A stretch of DNA of 27,972 nt from the NCBI GenBank assembly GCA_003427395.1, contig BFEA01000223.1, forward strand, positions 1,045,399-1,073,370, given 5' to 3'. The notes beneath the pieces were generated by a model. The model saw only the letters and a list, made by a program, of their open reading frames with translations. It ran no database searches and was not told where the DNA came from. A program made the translations under genes and the position numbers. This DNA comes from Chara braunii. Taxonomy: Eukaryota > Streptophyta > Charophyceae > Charales > Characeae. Below are positions 9,406-18,797 of this stretch, piece after piece. The number at the start of each line of letters is the position of its first letter. Positions within the stretch are counted from its first letter, which is position 1.

Positions 9406-10036
9406 TGTAACAGCCGTGTCCTCTTGCTGGAGGATGTAGTTAGTTCGGATTTCAAGTTGAATTAGAGAAGAGGAGAGGAGAGTTGCATGTGTGGGTTGGG
9501 AGAGCTTTTAGGCCGAAAGCAGAGAGAGCGATGTTGGTTGTGAGGCAGAGAGAGGGGTCTGTGGATTGTGAGAGTGTAGTTTATTCTAGGAATTGTAGGC
9601 GGGGTGCTTTCGGATGTATTCGGTGATTTTGGCAGTTTGTCGTTAGCAAGAGAAGTAGAGTGAATTGTTGATTGTCGAGGCTTTTGCATCTCTGTGACCA
9701 GCGTCCCACCGTTGGCTGACGATGGTATTTTGAAAGGGTTTCGTGAAGGCTGAAGGAGTGGTATGACTGGATGGCGAAGTTCTGAGACTCTGCCGATGAT
9801 CCAGGGCTTCAACGTGCTGTGGGAGGGTGCAGAAACTTGCCCAAAAGCCTGAACTAGAAAGTTTACACTCTCCACTCTTCGGCTCATTCTATCTCTTTCT
9901 GTCCTCAGGATTTCGACTCTCTGGAGTTTGAGCAATTCTGTGTATTAAACTTTTTAACCCGCAGTGCTGTTCATTGAATTGTCTGTGATGATGTGTGATG
10001 CCAGATTGTCTAAGTGAACCATTGCAATACGAGACA
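9406..10036. other. Intergenic; 157-codon minus-strand frame not supported
   Basis: A minus-strand frame at 9462-9935 is long but rich in Ser, Pro, Thr and Asn, with no motif. It is more likely the complement of GA- and GT-rich DNA than a gene. Confidence 0.35.
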
Positions 10037-10100
10037 GAAAGATGGAGTGAAAAAAAAGAAAGATGGAGTGAAAAAAAAAAAAGAAGAAACAAAGATGGAC
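10037..10100. repeat. Tandem AAAGATGGAGTGAAAAAA units
   Basis: AAAGATGGA recurs at about 10037, 10059 and 10091, separated by A-rich spacers. It is a short degenerate minisatellite. Confidence 0.75.
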
Positions 10101-10490
10101 TATGTGCGGGGCGCAGAAGAACAACATGATGTGAGGATGTTGTTGTGACTCGTCGGTGATCGAGTTTGCCTTGGCACTGAAACCTGGTTAAGTGTTGATT
10201 GAGAAGGTGGTTGGTTTGGAGCCAAGACAAGAAATTCGGAGAGCTTTGCATGTTTTACACATTTAGTGCTGAGGTTTGGGGTTCGAGGCTATCAGTCCGC
10301 GGAAGGTTTCGTGTGTCTACACGTGCACGTGCAATGCAGTGAGTGTGTTATGAAACCTGTGGTCTACAGAGAAATGTGTGGATTTGCAAGTATGATGCTG
10401 TGCTTTGCCTTCTCAACCTTGCGGTCACGAAATGTAATGGCTCCGAACGGCACCTTAGAGAGCGATTATCCCACCCTCAACGTAAGCACC

Positions 10491-10550
10491 TAAATAATCT
10501 ACAATTGTGTGTAGGCTTTACCTGAATAATCTACAATTGGGTGTAGGCAG
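10491..10550. repeat. 32-bp tandem duplication
   Basis: AATAATCTACAATTGKGTGT followed by AGGC occurs at about 10493 and 10525 with only a G/T difference in the core. Confidence 0.9.
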
Positions 10551-10659
10551 CATGTCTCTTAAGCCACCAGTGCGCTGCTGAGTCTAGAAAACACCGTGTG
10601 CATCAAAAAAGAGGAAAGAACAAATCGCCGCATTCTCTTTTTTGGCGGGTGCAGCAAGC

Positions 10660-10800
10660 CATTCAGTACCGGTAAGCCAACCCCCAAAATTTGCGCCGCG
10701 TTAACGGCCATGTCGGAGAAAAATGGCTGGGAGACGCTCTGGTGGCTTAAACCACCACTAGCCCCCGCCGGCCTAAAATGGACTTTCCTGGCCTTACATA
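10660..10800 (-). mobile_element. Dispersed-family fragment (copy A), reverse orientation end
   Basis: The segment contains CGCGTTAACGG, then GGTGGCTTAA at 10741 directly followed by ACCACCACTAGCCCCCGCCG. That second part is the reverse complement of CGGCGGGGGTAGTGGTGGT (one base longer here), which precedes TTAA in copy D near 11327. Two element ends therefore meet at the near-palindrome GGTGGCTTAAACCACC. No coding capacity is seen, so it is non-autonomous if mobile. Confidence 0.45.
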
Positions 10801-11224
10801 CCGGGTTCTTAGGGGGGCGTGGCGACCGGCAGGTGCAGGTGTGTCCAGCCCAAAAATTTCAAAGCGCGAACTTTGGCGATTTTTCGCGCTCAGAAACATT
10901 GGCAAAAAAATTCTGAAAATTTGATATCCTGTAGATTAGGTCGTGATCGTTCCAGGAAAAATATCAAGAAAATGAAGAAAAAAAATCCTGGAAGGTGAAG
11001 TAAATGCTGTGCCGTTTTGTCACATTTTCCATTTTTGCTACTCTTACCATGTATGGGCCAACGGGAAACGTAACCCAACTTTTGTGATTTTTTTGCGATC
11101 AGAAGAATGACCCAACAACTCTAAAAATTGGAGGGTCCGGAGATTTTGTTGTGATCTTTACAGAAAAATATTTATAAAAAAAAAAATCATTTGAACCACG
11201 AAATAAATCGCGGGGTTAATTCGA
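10801..11224. other. AT-rich sequence between element copies A and D; no gene
   Basis: Two A-tract segments share AGAAAAATAT with AAGAAAA or TATAAAA (about 10955 and 11161), and TGATC(G/T)TT(C/T)CAG(G/A)AAAA-like text recurs, suggesting a diverged internal duplication. No protein is recognised. Confidence 0.35.
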
Positions 11225-11357
11225 CTTTTGCCACTCCGCCAGTTCCCCCCACTGTGCTGTCGGTAGCCTTTCGTGGACATGTGCTACCCTTTCGTGGACA
11301 TGTGCTACCGGTTCCCCTAATTTATGACGGCGGGGGTAGTGGTGGTTTAAACCGCCA
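11225..11357 (+). mobile_element. Dispersed-family copy D with 21-bp internal tandem repeat
   Basis: It begins with CACTGTGCTGTCGGTAGCC, close to CACTGTGCTACCGGTAGCC in copy C at about 17868. A tandem pair of CTTTCGTGGACATGTGCTACC follows (about 11266-11307), then CGGTTCCCCT, CGGCGGGGGTAG and TGGTGGTTTAA ending at 11350. Copy C has the same order of landmarks. It carries no open frame of note. Confidence 0.5.
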
Positions 11358-11577
11358 GTACAACGGCCAACCCTGGTCGCCCGGAAGGGTGCTCAGGGCG
11401 CCCGGCCGAGCGACCCCCCCAACCAGTCCTCTTGGCCCCCACAGCGCCCCCCCCCAAAAAATCGCTTCAATGTTCGTTTTTGCGCTGCAGGCTGGAGGCC
11501 CAGAGGGGGGGGAAAAATTGGCGGCTGCCCCAATTATTTGGGGGGTCCAGTAGGCCCTATCTTGTAGTTTCTTTTTT

Positions 11578-11654
11578 CTTGGGACTTGGGCCATCGATCT
11601 GCGGTGATCGATGGTGTGGAAGTCCCAAGATTTTGAATTTGAATCTTGGGACTT
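11578..11654. repeat. Two overlapping hairpins with a shared, mutually exclusive stem strand
   Basis: CTTGGGACTT (11578-11587) can pair with AAGTCCCAAG (11620-11629), enclosing a second perfect stem, CCATCGATC (11591-11599) with GATCGATGG (11606-11614) and a 6-base loop. Alternatively AAGTCCCAAGATT (11620-11632) pairs perfectly with AATCTTGGGACTT (11642-11654) across a 9-base loop. Only one of the two outer pairings can form at once. Confidence 0.85.
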
Positions 11655-11837
11655 ACCGTGCGGTCCTGCGCCCGCCGCCCTACTGCCCTGCACCAATTTG
11701 TTGTTTCTCTGCCGGTGTCACCCTGCCGTACTCGTCCGCGCCATCGTTATCGTTGCCCTGCCGTGTCATCGTCGTCATCACCCTGCTGCCCTGTGGCTCA
11801 CCACTGTCGTCGCCGTCCAGCCGCGCCATCAGGTAAG

Positions 11838-12250
11838 TATTCTTCTTCTTCTTCTTCTTCTTCTTCTTCTTCTTCTTCTGTTTTTTTTTTTTCTTTTTCT
11901 TTTTCTTCTTCTTCTTCTTCTTCTTCATCTCTAGTACGTCTTTGTTTGTTCTTCTTCGTTTGTCTCATTCTTCTTCCTCTTCTTTCTTTTCCACCATTTC
12001 GTTGTGTTATTCTACTTCTTCGTTGTTTCTGTCTTCTTTTTTTCTTCTTCTTCGTCGTTTCTTCTTTTATTTCTTCTATTTCTTCTTCATCGGTTCTTCT
12101 TTTTATTCTTCTTTTTCTTTTTCTTCTTGCCGCCTCTTCTTCTTTGTCGTCGTCTTCTTCTTCTCCTGCTGCTGCTCTCCTCTTCTTCCTCCCTGTTGCT
12201 TCCTCCGCCATAGCGCTTCATCAACAAATCATCATCCTTTTTTTTTTGGG
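11838..12250. repeat. Degenerate (TTC)n pyrimidine-rich tract
   Basis: Clean CTT/TTC runs at 11840-11879 and 11905-11927 decay into about 300 bp of imperfect TTCTTC text, ending in a T tract and a G-rich tract near 12238-12265. The long Ser/Phe/Leu-rich or Glu/Lys-rich frames on both strands come from this tract. Confidence 0.9.
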
Positions 12251-12299
12251 TGGAGGGGGGGGCGGGAATGCTTGATTATGCTTCGGCTCAATCTGCCAT

Positions 12300-12890
12300 A
12301 GCCTCCCTCCTCCTTCCATAGACTCCCTCGCCCCCCCTCCTCCATCAGTCTGCCTTCCCTGTTATCTTCCCTTGTTAGACTCCCTCCCTCCATCAATCTC
12401 CCTTCCCCCTCCTCCTCCCTCCATAGGCTCCTCCACCACTTCCTCCCCTTTTCTTCATCTTCTTCTTCCTCCTCTTCTTATTCTCTCCCTCTCTTCTTCT
12501 TCTTCTTCCCTTCTTCTTTGTCATCTTCTTCTTCCTCCTCTTCTTACTCTCTACAGTCCTTCTGGGACGCCATAGTCTTCTTCTTCGTCTTCTTTTCTTA
12601 TTCTTCCTTTCTTATTCTTCTTTTCTTCTTCTTTGTTAGAGTTCTGCCCCTACCTATGCCGACTTTCGGTAGAGTCCTCTACCTTCTCCTACCTCCTGCC
12701 ATAGTCCCCCCTCGTCCCTCCTTCCTCCTGCTATAGTCCTCTCTCCTTCCTCCTGCCATAGTCTCTCTTCTTCCTCCTGCCATAGTCCTCTCTCCTTCCT
12801 CCTGTCATAGTCCTCTCCTTCCTCCTGCTAGTCCTCTGTCCTTCCTCCCGCCAAAGTCCTTCCTCTTCTCTTGTCCCGTAGCTGCCCCCC
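12300..12890. repeat. Pyrimidine-rich minisatellite, including a 24-bp array
   Basis: CTCC- and TTC-rich DNA. Between about 12692 and 12855 the unit CCTCCTGCCATAGTCCTCTC recurs at least seven times, at about 12692, 12724, 12749, 12773, 12798, 12821 and 12844, mostly 23-25 bp apart. An earlier looser array (CCATAGACTCCCTC type) lies at 12297-12440. Confidence 0.85.
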
Positions 12891-13069
12891 AACACATACT
12901 AACCAATATGCCTGAAAATAAAAAACGAGGCCTGATTTGGGCAGTACTCTGCAAGCTCAGCAAACCCCCGAGGCCAAAAAAGAACAAGAAAAAAAAAACG
13001 GTGGATTTTTTTCATGCCCGGGGTACTGGGGCGCCCGGCCGAGTGCCCCAGGAAAGCGAGGGGGAGTCG
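12891..13069. other. Short unique segment between pyrimidine-rich arrays; no gene
   Basis: It contains GGGGCGCCCGGCCGAGTGCCCC (about 13029), a GC-rich text similar to GGGCGCCCGGCCGAGCGACC near 11397, so it may share a repeat with the 11.4 kb region. No coding region is recognised. Confidence 0.35.
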
Positions 13070-13510
13070 TTGCCAGATTCTCCTCCTCCATCAACGTCCT
13101 CAACCCCCTCCTCCTTCGACCTCCTGTTGTCCTCATCCATCGATGACCTCCGCCGTGTCTTCCACCTCCTCTGACGGTCGTGCAATGTGCCACGTTGCCC
13201 CTTTTTTTTCCATTTTTTTTGTGGTTCTTCTCCTCGTCGTCGTCCTCCACTAACGCCCACATTAACCTCCTGCTTTGACGTCGTCCTCCTGTCCTCGTCG
13301 TCCTCCTCCGAGGACATGGTTGCCACATGGCACATGCTACTCGATGAGGTTGCCACGTGGGATGTGGAATTTTGTTCATTTTTTGTTTTTTGTTATCTTT
13401 ATCCTCCTCCCCCTCCTCCATTGACTTCACCCACACCTCGTCTCCTCCTCTCCGTCCTCCATCAACGTCCTCCACTTCCTCCACATCCTCCTCCGTGGAT
13501 GCGGTTGCCA
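13070..13510. repeat. TCC/TCG-rich degenerate minisatellite
   Basis: CTCCTCCATCAACGTCCTC-like units recur near 13080, 13136 and 13448, and GTTGCCACATGG and GTTGCCACGTGG pair at 13319 and 13349. A 184-codon minus-strand frame across it (12957-13511) is Glu/Asp/Arg/Gly-rich repeat translation. Confidence 0.7.
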
Positions 13511-14380
13511 ATTTTACAGTGACAAGTCATTTTGCGGTCACCTTTGGTCTTTCATGATCTCTTTTTATTGCGCATTGGGCTTAGTATGGTGGGATTTCAA
13601 ACTCGCGGACTTCATTTTTTGAGTTTTTTATAACCTCAAGGTGTACCTTTGCCACTAGCACCTTTGTATATCTTTAACTAATTTCTTATTGTTTTTGCGC
13701 TCTTTTTTTGTCAGCGGCCGGTCAAATACAAAGGCACTTTTACGGAGGTATGCATACACTCTAGGAATACCGCAGGATAAACACCCGTCCACCCATCCAA
13801 ACAAGTTCAATCACCAAACGCCCCTGCCCCCATAGCGTTCCCTTGGGTTTCCCATGATGCAAAACGGCCTTGGAAGTGGCCTGCAGCGGATTTGTTAACG
13901 AGCCTGGTTTCCTCGTTCTTGTGAATATTTTCATGAGCCATTCGTGCAAATGCGCAAACATGTTCACATTTTTGCAAGGTCTGCGAACAATTTCGCCGTG
14001 CTACGAAGATAGTAACAGCTAGCAACTTCACAAAAGGAATGGCTCAAAATTCTGGAGGCTTGAGGCTATCGAACCACAATGGCTGGCTGCATCAGCCGAA
14101 AAAGGAAAAAGTGTGTTGATGGCAGTTCGGCAAAGCTTGGCCTGTAGCGGAGAGTCCACCAGGGTCGGGTCTACTGGTGGCTTAGCGTGAAGTGCAGAAC
14201 CAGCAGAAATTCAATGTTTGACATCTCTGCGAGGAAGTATTGCAAAATTATACCACCAGTACCTACCGGTTGTCAAGGCCCTTGGCTCAGCCGGTCGGTA
14301 TCCGGAACCTTGCCGAGCCTCGGGTTACAGGTAAGCCAAGTGAAAAGAATAAAAAAAAGAGAAAAAAAAAAAAATTATAA
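13511..14380. other. Intergenic; contains an ACCAGG/CTGGTGG motif at 14155-14185
   Basis: No recognisable coding region. At 14156-14181 CCACCA, a 13-base spacer and TGGTGG form a short hairpin. The TGGTGGCTTA end resembles the dispersed GGTGGTTTAA motif. Confidence 0.35.
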
Positions 14381-14381
14381 A

Positions 14382-14382
<1 letters not shown>

Positions 14383-14422
<40 letters not shown>

Positions 14423-14436
14423 TAAAAAAAAAAAAA
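14383..14436. repeat. (TAA)n microsatellite followed by A tract
   Basis: About 13 TAA units and then a poly-A run that enters the assembly gap. Confidence 0.95.
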
Positions 14437-14473
14437 NNNNNNNNNNNNNNNNNNNNNNNNNNNNNNNNNNNNN
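14437..14473. other. Assembly gap, 37 N
   Basis: A run of N flanked on both sides by A tracts. The true length is unknown. Any reading frame drawn across it is meaningless. Confidence 0.99.
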
Positions 14474-14519
14474 AAAAAAAAAAAAAAAAAAAACGAAGAA
14501 GCTATTTCGCTATCGCACA

Positions 14520-14725
14520 CGGGGGGGGGGAGAGAGAGAGAGAGAGAATGTTACCTTGAAAGGAGGTAAGATTCAATCAATTCGACACTTTGTAACAACT
14601 CTCTCTCTCTCTCTCTCGGCCCGCACGGAGTTTCTTGGAGAGGATGAATCTTTCACAAACAATGCAAAAGATTCATTCTCACTTTCCAAGAAAGTCGAAG
14701 CGGGTAGACAGCATGCGCGCATGTG

Positions 14726-14766
<41 letters not shown>
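14520..14766. repeat. Cluster of GA and CT microsatellites
   Basis: There is a G10 tract plus (GA)9 at 14521-14547, (CT)9 at 14599-14617 and (CT)19 at 14729-14766. The GA and CT tracts are mutually complementary and could fold or mispair, which fits the nearby gap. Confidence 0.9.
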
Positions 14767-14770
<4 letters not shown>

Positions 14771-14864
14771 GCACACTCACTTTTGTTTTCTTTTCGGATT
14801 TTGACTTGTTTCTTTCTTTTTTTCCCAATAAATTGCAGCAACAGGGCGTTCGTTTGCTCGACCC

Positions 14865-14932
14865 CCTAAAGTCGCGGCGCGTTAACGGCTGCGACTTCTT
14901 TTTGTAGCTGGTAGAGGTACTGGTGGTTTAAT
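14865..14932 (+). mobile_element. Dispersed-family fragment (copy B)
   Basis: AAGTCGC and GCGACTT flank the near-palindromic GCGCGTTAACGGC, then GGTAGAGGTAC leads into TGGTGGTTTAA ending at 14931. GCGTTAACGGC is shared with copy A (about 10699) and the terminal motif with copies C and D. Confidence 0.4.
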
Positions 14933-16006
14933 ATGTATTGATTTGATGGCTTCCATCAAACATGTGGTCTCCATTGATATATATTGGTCGCTTCTGCTTT
15001 TAATACTTTTTATTGAATTCATTAAGACTCATTACCTCCCCTCCTATAATAATTGTGCACCAAACGTAAAACCCGGAAATGTGAGAGATACACCATAATA
15101 ATTTATTTATTTTTCTGGCTGTATGAATTTTCTTTGGTTTTCAGTGTTTGGTGTGGTGGGAAGTCAAAATAAAGGAGGGAAACAAAAAAAAAGACAAGTA
15201 CATAGGGTCTGTGCTATTGCTTGTTAGGTCTGCTAAGCAAATCCACATGACACTGCTTTCTAACACTGCAGTTTTTATTACAGTGTTGCAGTTTGTCTTC
15301 CTCATTTATTCTATCGAGTACATATGCTCATTATAGATGTATGTCGCTGTCTGCAGTGCCTGCCTAGCCTAGGGGTACTGCAAGTGTCCCTTTCCTTCTC
15401 CAACGGGTGTGGTCGTCTTGTTTCGGTGCCTTGCTGAGTGAGTCAGGTCAGCGCCAACTCCTTGCCCTCCCGGGGTGGTTGGTTCAAGCCCTTTACCCCG
15501 AGGACCTCAGTCAGGTTCACTTCGTTGGCCCCAACAAGTTCCTCGCAGGAAGGACATGGTCAACGTTCTCAGTCAGGTGGACTTTGTTAACAACAATTCC
15601 TGTCTACTCTTCTCTGTACCATTCCAATTTCAATGGATGTCCTCAAAAGGGTATGGCCCATAAATTTCCACTTTAAGTTTGATTTTGAAAGTTTAAACAA
15701 GAAAAGAAGCTGGATTTGTTCGTGGTTCTGCCATTTGGAACACACAATATATTTTTATGATATTCTCATGCACTTGTGAAGGTTGTGGTCCAAAGAAAGA
15801 AGAATGCATAATTTTATGTTGCGTAGTAGCAGGAAATTAGCCCAAGGGTTGGCACGGGCCTTAGTGTGAGAGGACATGGTTAAATCACGACTGCTGTCAA
15901 ACCTAGTTTGTCACCCACGATGAAAGTTTTTGCCGAACGAGGTTAGAGATGCGCAATTTCCTTCATAAGTTATTGCTAAGACATGGAGTCAACAGGGAAA
16001 ACTTGC
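14933..16006. other. Intergenic, no identified gene
   Basis: No recognisable protein or long repeat. AGTCAGGT occurs three times at 15442-15577 (GAGTCAGGTCAG, CAGTCAGGTTCAC, CAGTCAGGTGGAC), a weak local repetition. Confidence 0.4.
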
Positions 16007-16054
16007 GGGGTGGGTGAGGATGGGTTGGGGGGGAGGAGGGTGGAGTGGGGGGGG
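16007..16054 (+). other. G-rich tract with quadruplex potential
   Basis: Runs of three or more G separated by short loops (GGGGTGGGTGAGGATGGG, then TTGGGGGGG and further runs) fit the usual four-tract quadruplex pattern on the + strand. Confidence 0.6.
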
Positions 16055-16804
16055 CAAATTTGACATCCTCCTACTAAATGCCCTTCATTAGGCATATCGA
16101 CCATTCATGTGGCCTGTGCGTATGCTGCCCTAGGCCTCATACAACAAGATTTGTAATGTTTTGAAACCTATTTTGTTGAACCAGGGGCACCTACCCACAC
16201 TTAGTGGTTGGGCTTCCAGGATTGTTTATTGGCCAGCTAAAGTACCAAAATGTCTTAGAACCATTTTTCCAAGTCGTGGCTTGCAACGCCCATGCTGTCG
16301 CAATGAATCCTCTGTGATAGGTTACATAATCTTAGTAGGATTGACTTATGGAAGTGTCGTTTGATTGATTGATGGGGACAGTTCTGCCGCTCCACAGAGA
16401 GTGTGGAGGTGGAAGGTCACATGCAACAGTAATCGAAACTCGTTTTGAGCAGAGTGTGCTTCGACGTTACTGAGCTTGCAACAAGTTTGTCCACTTTTTT
16501 TACGCGTCTTGAGCATAGAGTCGTCATCAATATGGCACCTGAATATCCCTACGCAACACAACCTCATCACGTTTCGCGTTCGATATATTTAATCGATGCT
16601 GCAACTATGTCATTTCCCTTGCCAGATAACCAAACAAAGATGTCGACTTCTTCTTCACCATTTCTAAACGTTGTTCTGCTTGCAACATCCACACTGTTAC
16701 AATGCTTGAATCATGTATGATCTGAAATGGTGAAAAAAACGCTCCCTTATGTAACACTGGCGACCAAGTTATCTCCTCGACAGATAAGGTGCGCACGTTT
16801 TGAC
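16055..16804. other. Intergenic, no identified gene
   Basis: Short frames occur on both strands without any motif I recognise. Confidence 0.4.
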
Positions 16805-17320
16805 ATTGGCGGGGGAGAGCATGTGGGGGAGGGAGAGCGGAGCCCCCGGTCACCCACACTTGCACATCGTCACCAATAACGTATTTGGGAAATTAACATT
16901 ACCACCCTCTCACACACTTTAACATTATCACAAGCATGAGCAAAACTAACATGATCATTTCTATGACAGCTACATACAATCCTCTAACATGGGGGGGGAG
17001 GGGGTGTGAGGAGCCCCCGCTCCCTCACACTTAAACCTCGTCACCAGCTCGAACACACTCGGACGTCATCACCAGCACACGCATCTACAACCTGTTCCCC
17101 TGTTCATCACAAGCGATAGGCCACCAATACACCTACTTCAAAGCGTGATCGATCGAACAATCACACCTCGTGGCTATGACCTCAGGTGATGGCAACCTTT
17201 TGTTAATAGCAAACTCGAAAAACACCAGAACCAAGCATTCACAACTGCCATGCCGATCCTCGACCGCTCCCTCCGCTCTCCACCCACTTGGGATGTTGGC
17301 AATAGCTAATCAGAAGCATG
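16805..17320. repeat. Segmental duplication, block 1 (with a partial third copy at its left)
   Basis: From about 16911 to 17320 this matches 17579-18191 in order. Landmarks include ATCACAAGCATGA, TCCTCTAACATGG, CCTCGTCACCAGCTCGAA, CTACAACCTGTTCCC, TGCCATGCCGATCCTCGACC and GCTAATCAGAAGCATG. A third short copy of the GGAGCCCC...CACACTT...CGTCACCA portion lies at about 16810-16880. There is no frame conservation, so this is a non-coding repeat. Confidence 0.85.
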
Positions 17321-17456
17321 ACGAAACTTTCACTACACTGCCGTCTTTAGACATATATGTGAATGAGGTAGAGTCATCCGAGTAAGCGGCTCATACCTCA
17401 CTTGATGCAGTGCATCAAACTCCATAGGGGTTACCCAAAGGCAACGCTACCATCGT

Positions 17457-17549
17457 CCCCTCCGAACATAACGCACCCTAAAAATAAACGTATATGAGGT
17501 ATGTTTCCCGCCCGATACAGTGAAAATTAGGGTGCGTTGTGTTCGGGGC
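17457..17549. mobile_element. MITE-like element with about 25-bp terminal inverted repeats
   Basis: Left end CCGAACATAACGCACCCTAA (from 17462) is mirrored by TTAGGGTGCGTTGTGTTCGG (17527-17546) with one mismatch, and the C-rich and G-rich outer bases extend the match. The whole element is only about 93 bp with a 40-bp interior. AGGGTGCGTT-type termini resemble ends of hAT-like MITEs in plants from general knowledge. No clear target-site duplication was found. Confidence 0.5.
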
Positions 17550-17578
17550 AAGACCTCGATGTTTTTGGGACTCCATGT

Positions 17579-18191
17579 CACACACTTGAACATCATCACA
17601 AGCATGACGAAAACAAGTGTGATCATTTCTAAGACACCTACATCGAATCCTCTAACATGGAGGGGGAGAGGTGTGGGGAAGGGGAGGCGGAGCCCCTCCT
17701 CCCCCACACTTTGACCTCGTCACCAGCTCGAAGGTACTCGGACGTCATCGGCAGCACAAACGTCTACAACCTGTTCCCTCATTTTGACGGCGAAATATTC
17801 GCCGTGCCGATTTGGTTTATTTTCAATTTTTGTCGCAAATTCCGTACGGAGGCCCGCCCGGTTTTCCACACTGTGCTACCGGTAGCCGTTGTGAAATGGC
17901 GCTACCGGTACCCCTGAGGTTTTCTGCGTCAGGGGGACCGGTGGTTTAATTGCTCCTCATTTACAAAAAAACACCCTAACACAAGCGACATGCCACCACT
18001 ATACCTACTTCAAAGCATGATCGATCCATCAATCACACCTTGAAGATATGACCTCAGTTGATGGCAGCCTCGGTTAATAGCAAAGTCGAAAAACACCAAA
18101 ACCAGGAGGACACAACTGCCATGCCGATCCTCGACCGCTCCCTCCACCCTCCACCCACCTGCAATGCTCGTGACAGCTAATCAGAAGCATG
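17579..18191. repeat. Segmental duplication, block 2, interrupted by inserted copy C
   Basis: This is the partner of block 1. It is about 200 bp longer, chiefly because foreign sequence lies between CTACAACCTGTTCCCTC and ACACAAGCGACATGCCACC, where block 1 has only a short joint (CCCCTGTTCATCACAAGCG). Confidence 0.85.
17785..17954 (+). mobile_element. Dispersed-family copy C, an insertion into block 2
   Basis: A 170-bp segment absent from block 1 is bracketed by the 8-base direct repeat CCTCATTT (17777-17784 and 17955-17962), which could be a target-site duplication. It contains TGCTACCGGTAGC, CGCTACCGGTACCCCT and ends near GGACCGGTGGTTTAA, matching copy D in order. No terminal inverted repeat is obvious and there is no coding capacity. 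About 17 bases (ACAAAAAAACACCCTAA) to the right also lack a counterpart, so the exact right border is uncertain. Confidence 0.5.
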
Positions 18192-18686
18192 GCATAAACT
18201 TATGATTCCAAAAGAGGAAGAGAAAAAAAAAGGGACACAAATAAATAAACAGAAAATATAATTCAATATATAAAGTTTGAAGACTCTACATTCAAAGAAA
18301 TATTTTTTTATGCCCCTAATGTGGTGTGCATTCCAGCACTTCTTGGCTGTGCCCGCTGACGTGTAGCTTCTATGCAAAAAATAATGCATAGTATGATACG
18401 CTGCCTCTCCTTCCGGTTCACCGTGACACAGGGCCCGTACGGCAATGAGAAACCAGTCAGAAAAACCGAGCCGCCCCACAATGTCGCACACTGATCAAAA
18501 ATTGTGCAACGCCAAGCCATCTGGGCCGCGGCCCCGAGCTGCACCACCACGCTGGGCGTGGTCTAACAGTTCGGTCTGGCCTGACAGGCCATCCATTTTC
18601 TGATTTTGTTTTTTCTTTCTTTTCTGATTTTCATTTCAGCGTCGCATCATGCCGCACACTTTTTCGAAAGCTGTACTAAACACCTC
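18192..18686. other. Unrecognised; overlapping minus-strand ORFs
   Basis: Two overlapping minus-strand frames (18177-18491, 104 codons, and 18308-18550, 80 codons) have protein-like composition near SDWFLIAVRALCHGEPEGEA but no family I recognise. Neither begins with a supported start. Treat as unassigned. Confidence 0.2.
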
Positions 18687-18797
18687 CTACCGGGGGGCTA
18701 GGTCCCACTTGCACGAGTTAAGAGATACTGACCGTAGATAGCAAAGATCGACGGCCGAAATCTCGTAGTTTGCGCAAGTGGGACCTTGCCCCGGTAG
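18687..18797. mobile_element. MITE-like foldback, about 26-bp terminal inverted repeats
   Basis: Left arm 18687-18714 (CTACCGGGG...AGGTCCCACTTGC) and right arm 18772-18797 (GCAAGTGGGACCTTGCCCCG then GTAG) are reverse complements with a 2-base indel and two mismatches. The interior is about 57 bp. GTGGGACTTGGCCC and GGTGGGGGTTGGCC beside the right arm repeat parts of the motif. Confidence 0.55.

Noticed and set aside
8732-9406. 224-codon minus-strand frame beginning with a leucine run
   Set aside because: The leucine run is the CAG repeat, and the middle repeats a 73-bp tandem duplication. There is no conserved domain, and a signal peptide reading would be an artefact.
11646-12301. 209- and 137-codon frames rich in Ser/Phe/Leu or Glu/Lys/Arg
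   Set aside because: They cover the degenerate TTC tract. Composition is fully explained by the repeat.
12957-13511. 184-codon acidic/basic minus-strand frame
   Set aside because: It is the complement of TCC/TCG-rich minisatellite DNA with no motif.
14187-14726. 179-codon frame crossing the N gap
   Set aside because: It includes unknown residues from 37 N and translations of TAA and A tracts.
15474-15495. GGTTCAAGCCC resembles a pol III B box, as found in SINEs
   Set aside because: No A box 30-60 bases upstream and no poly-A or simple-repeat tail with flanking duplications.
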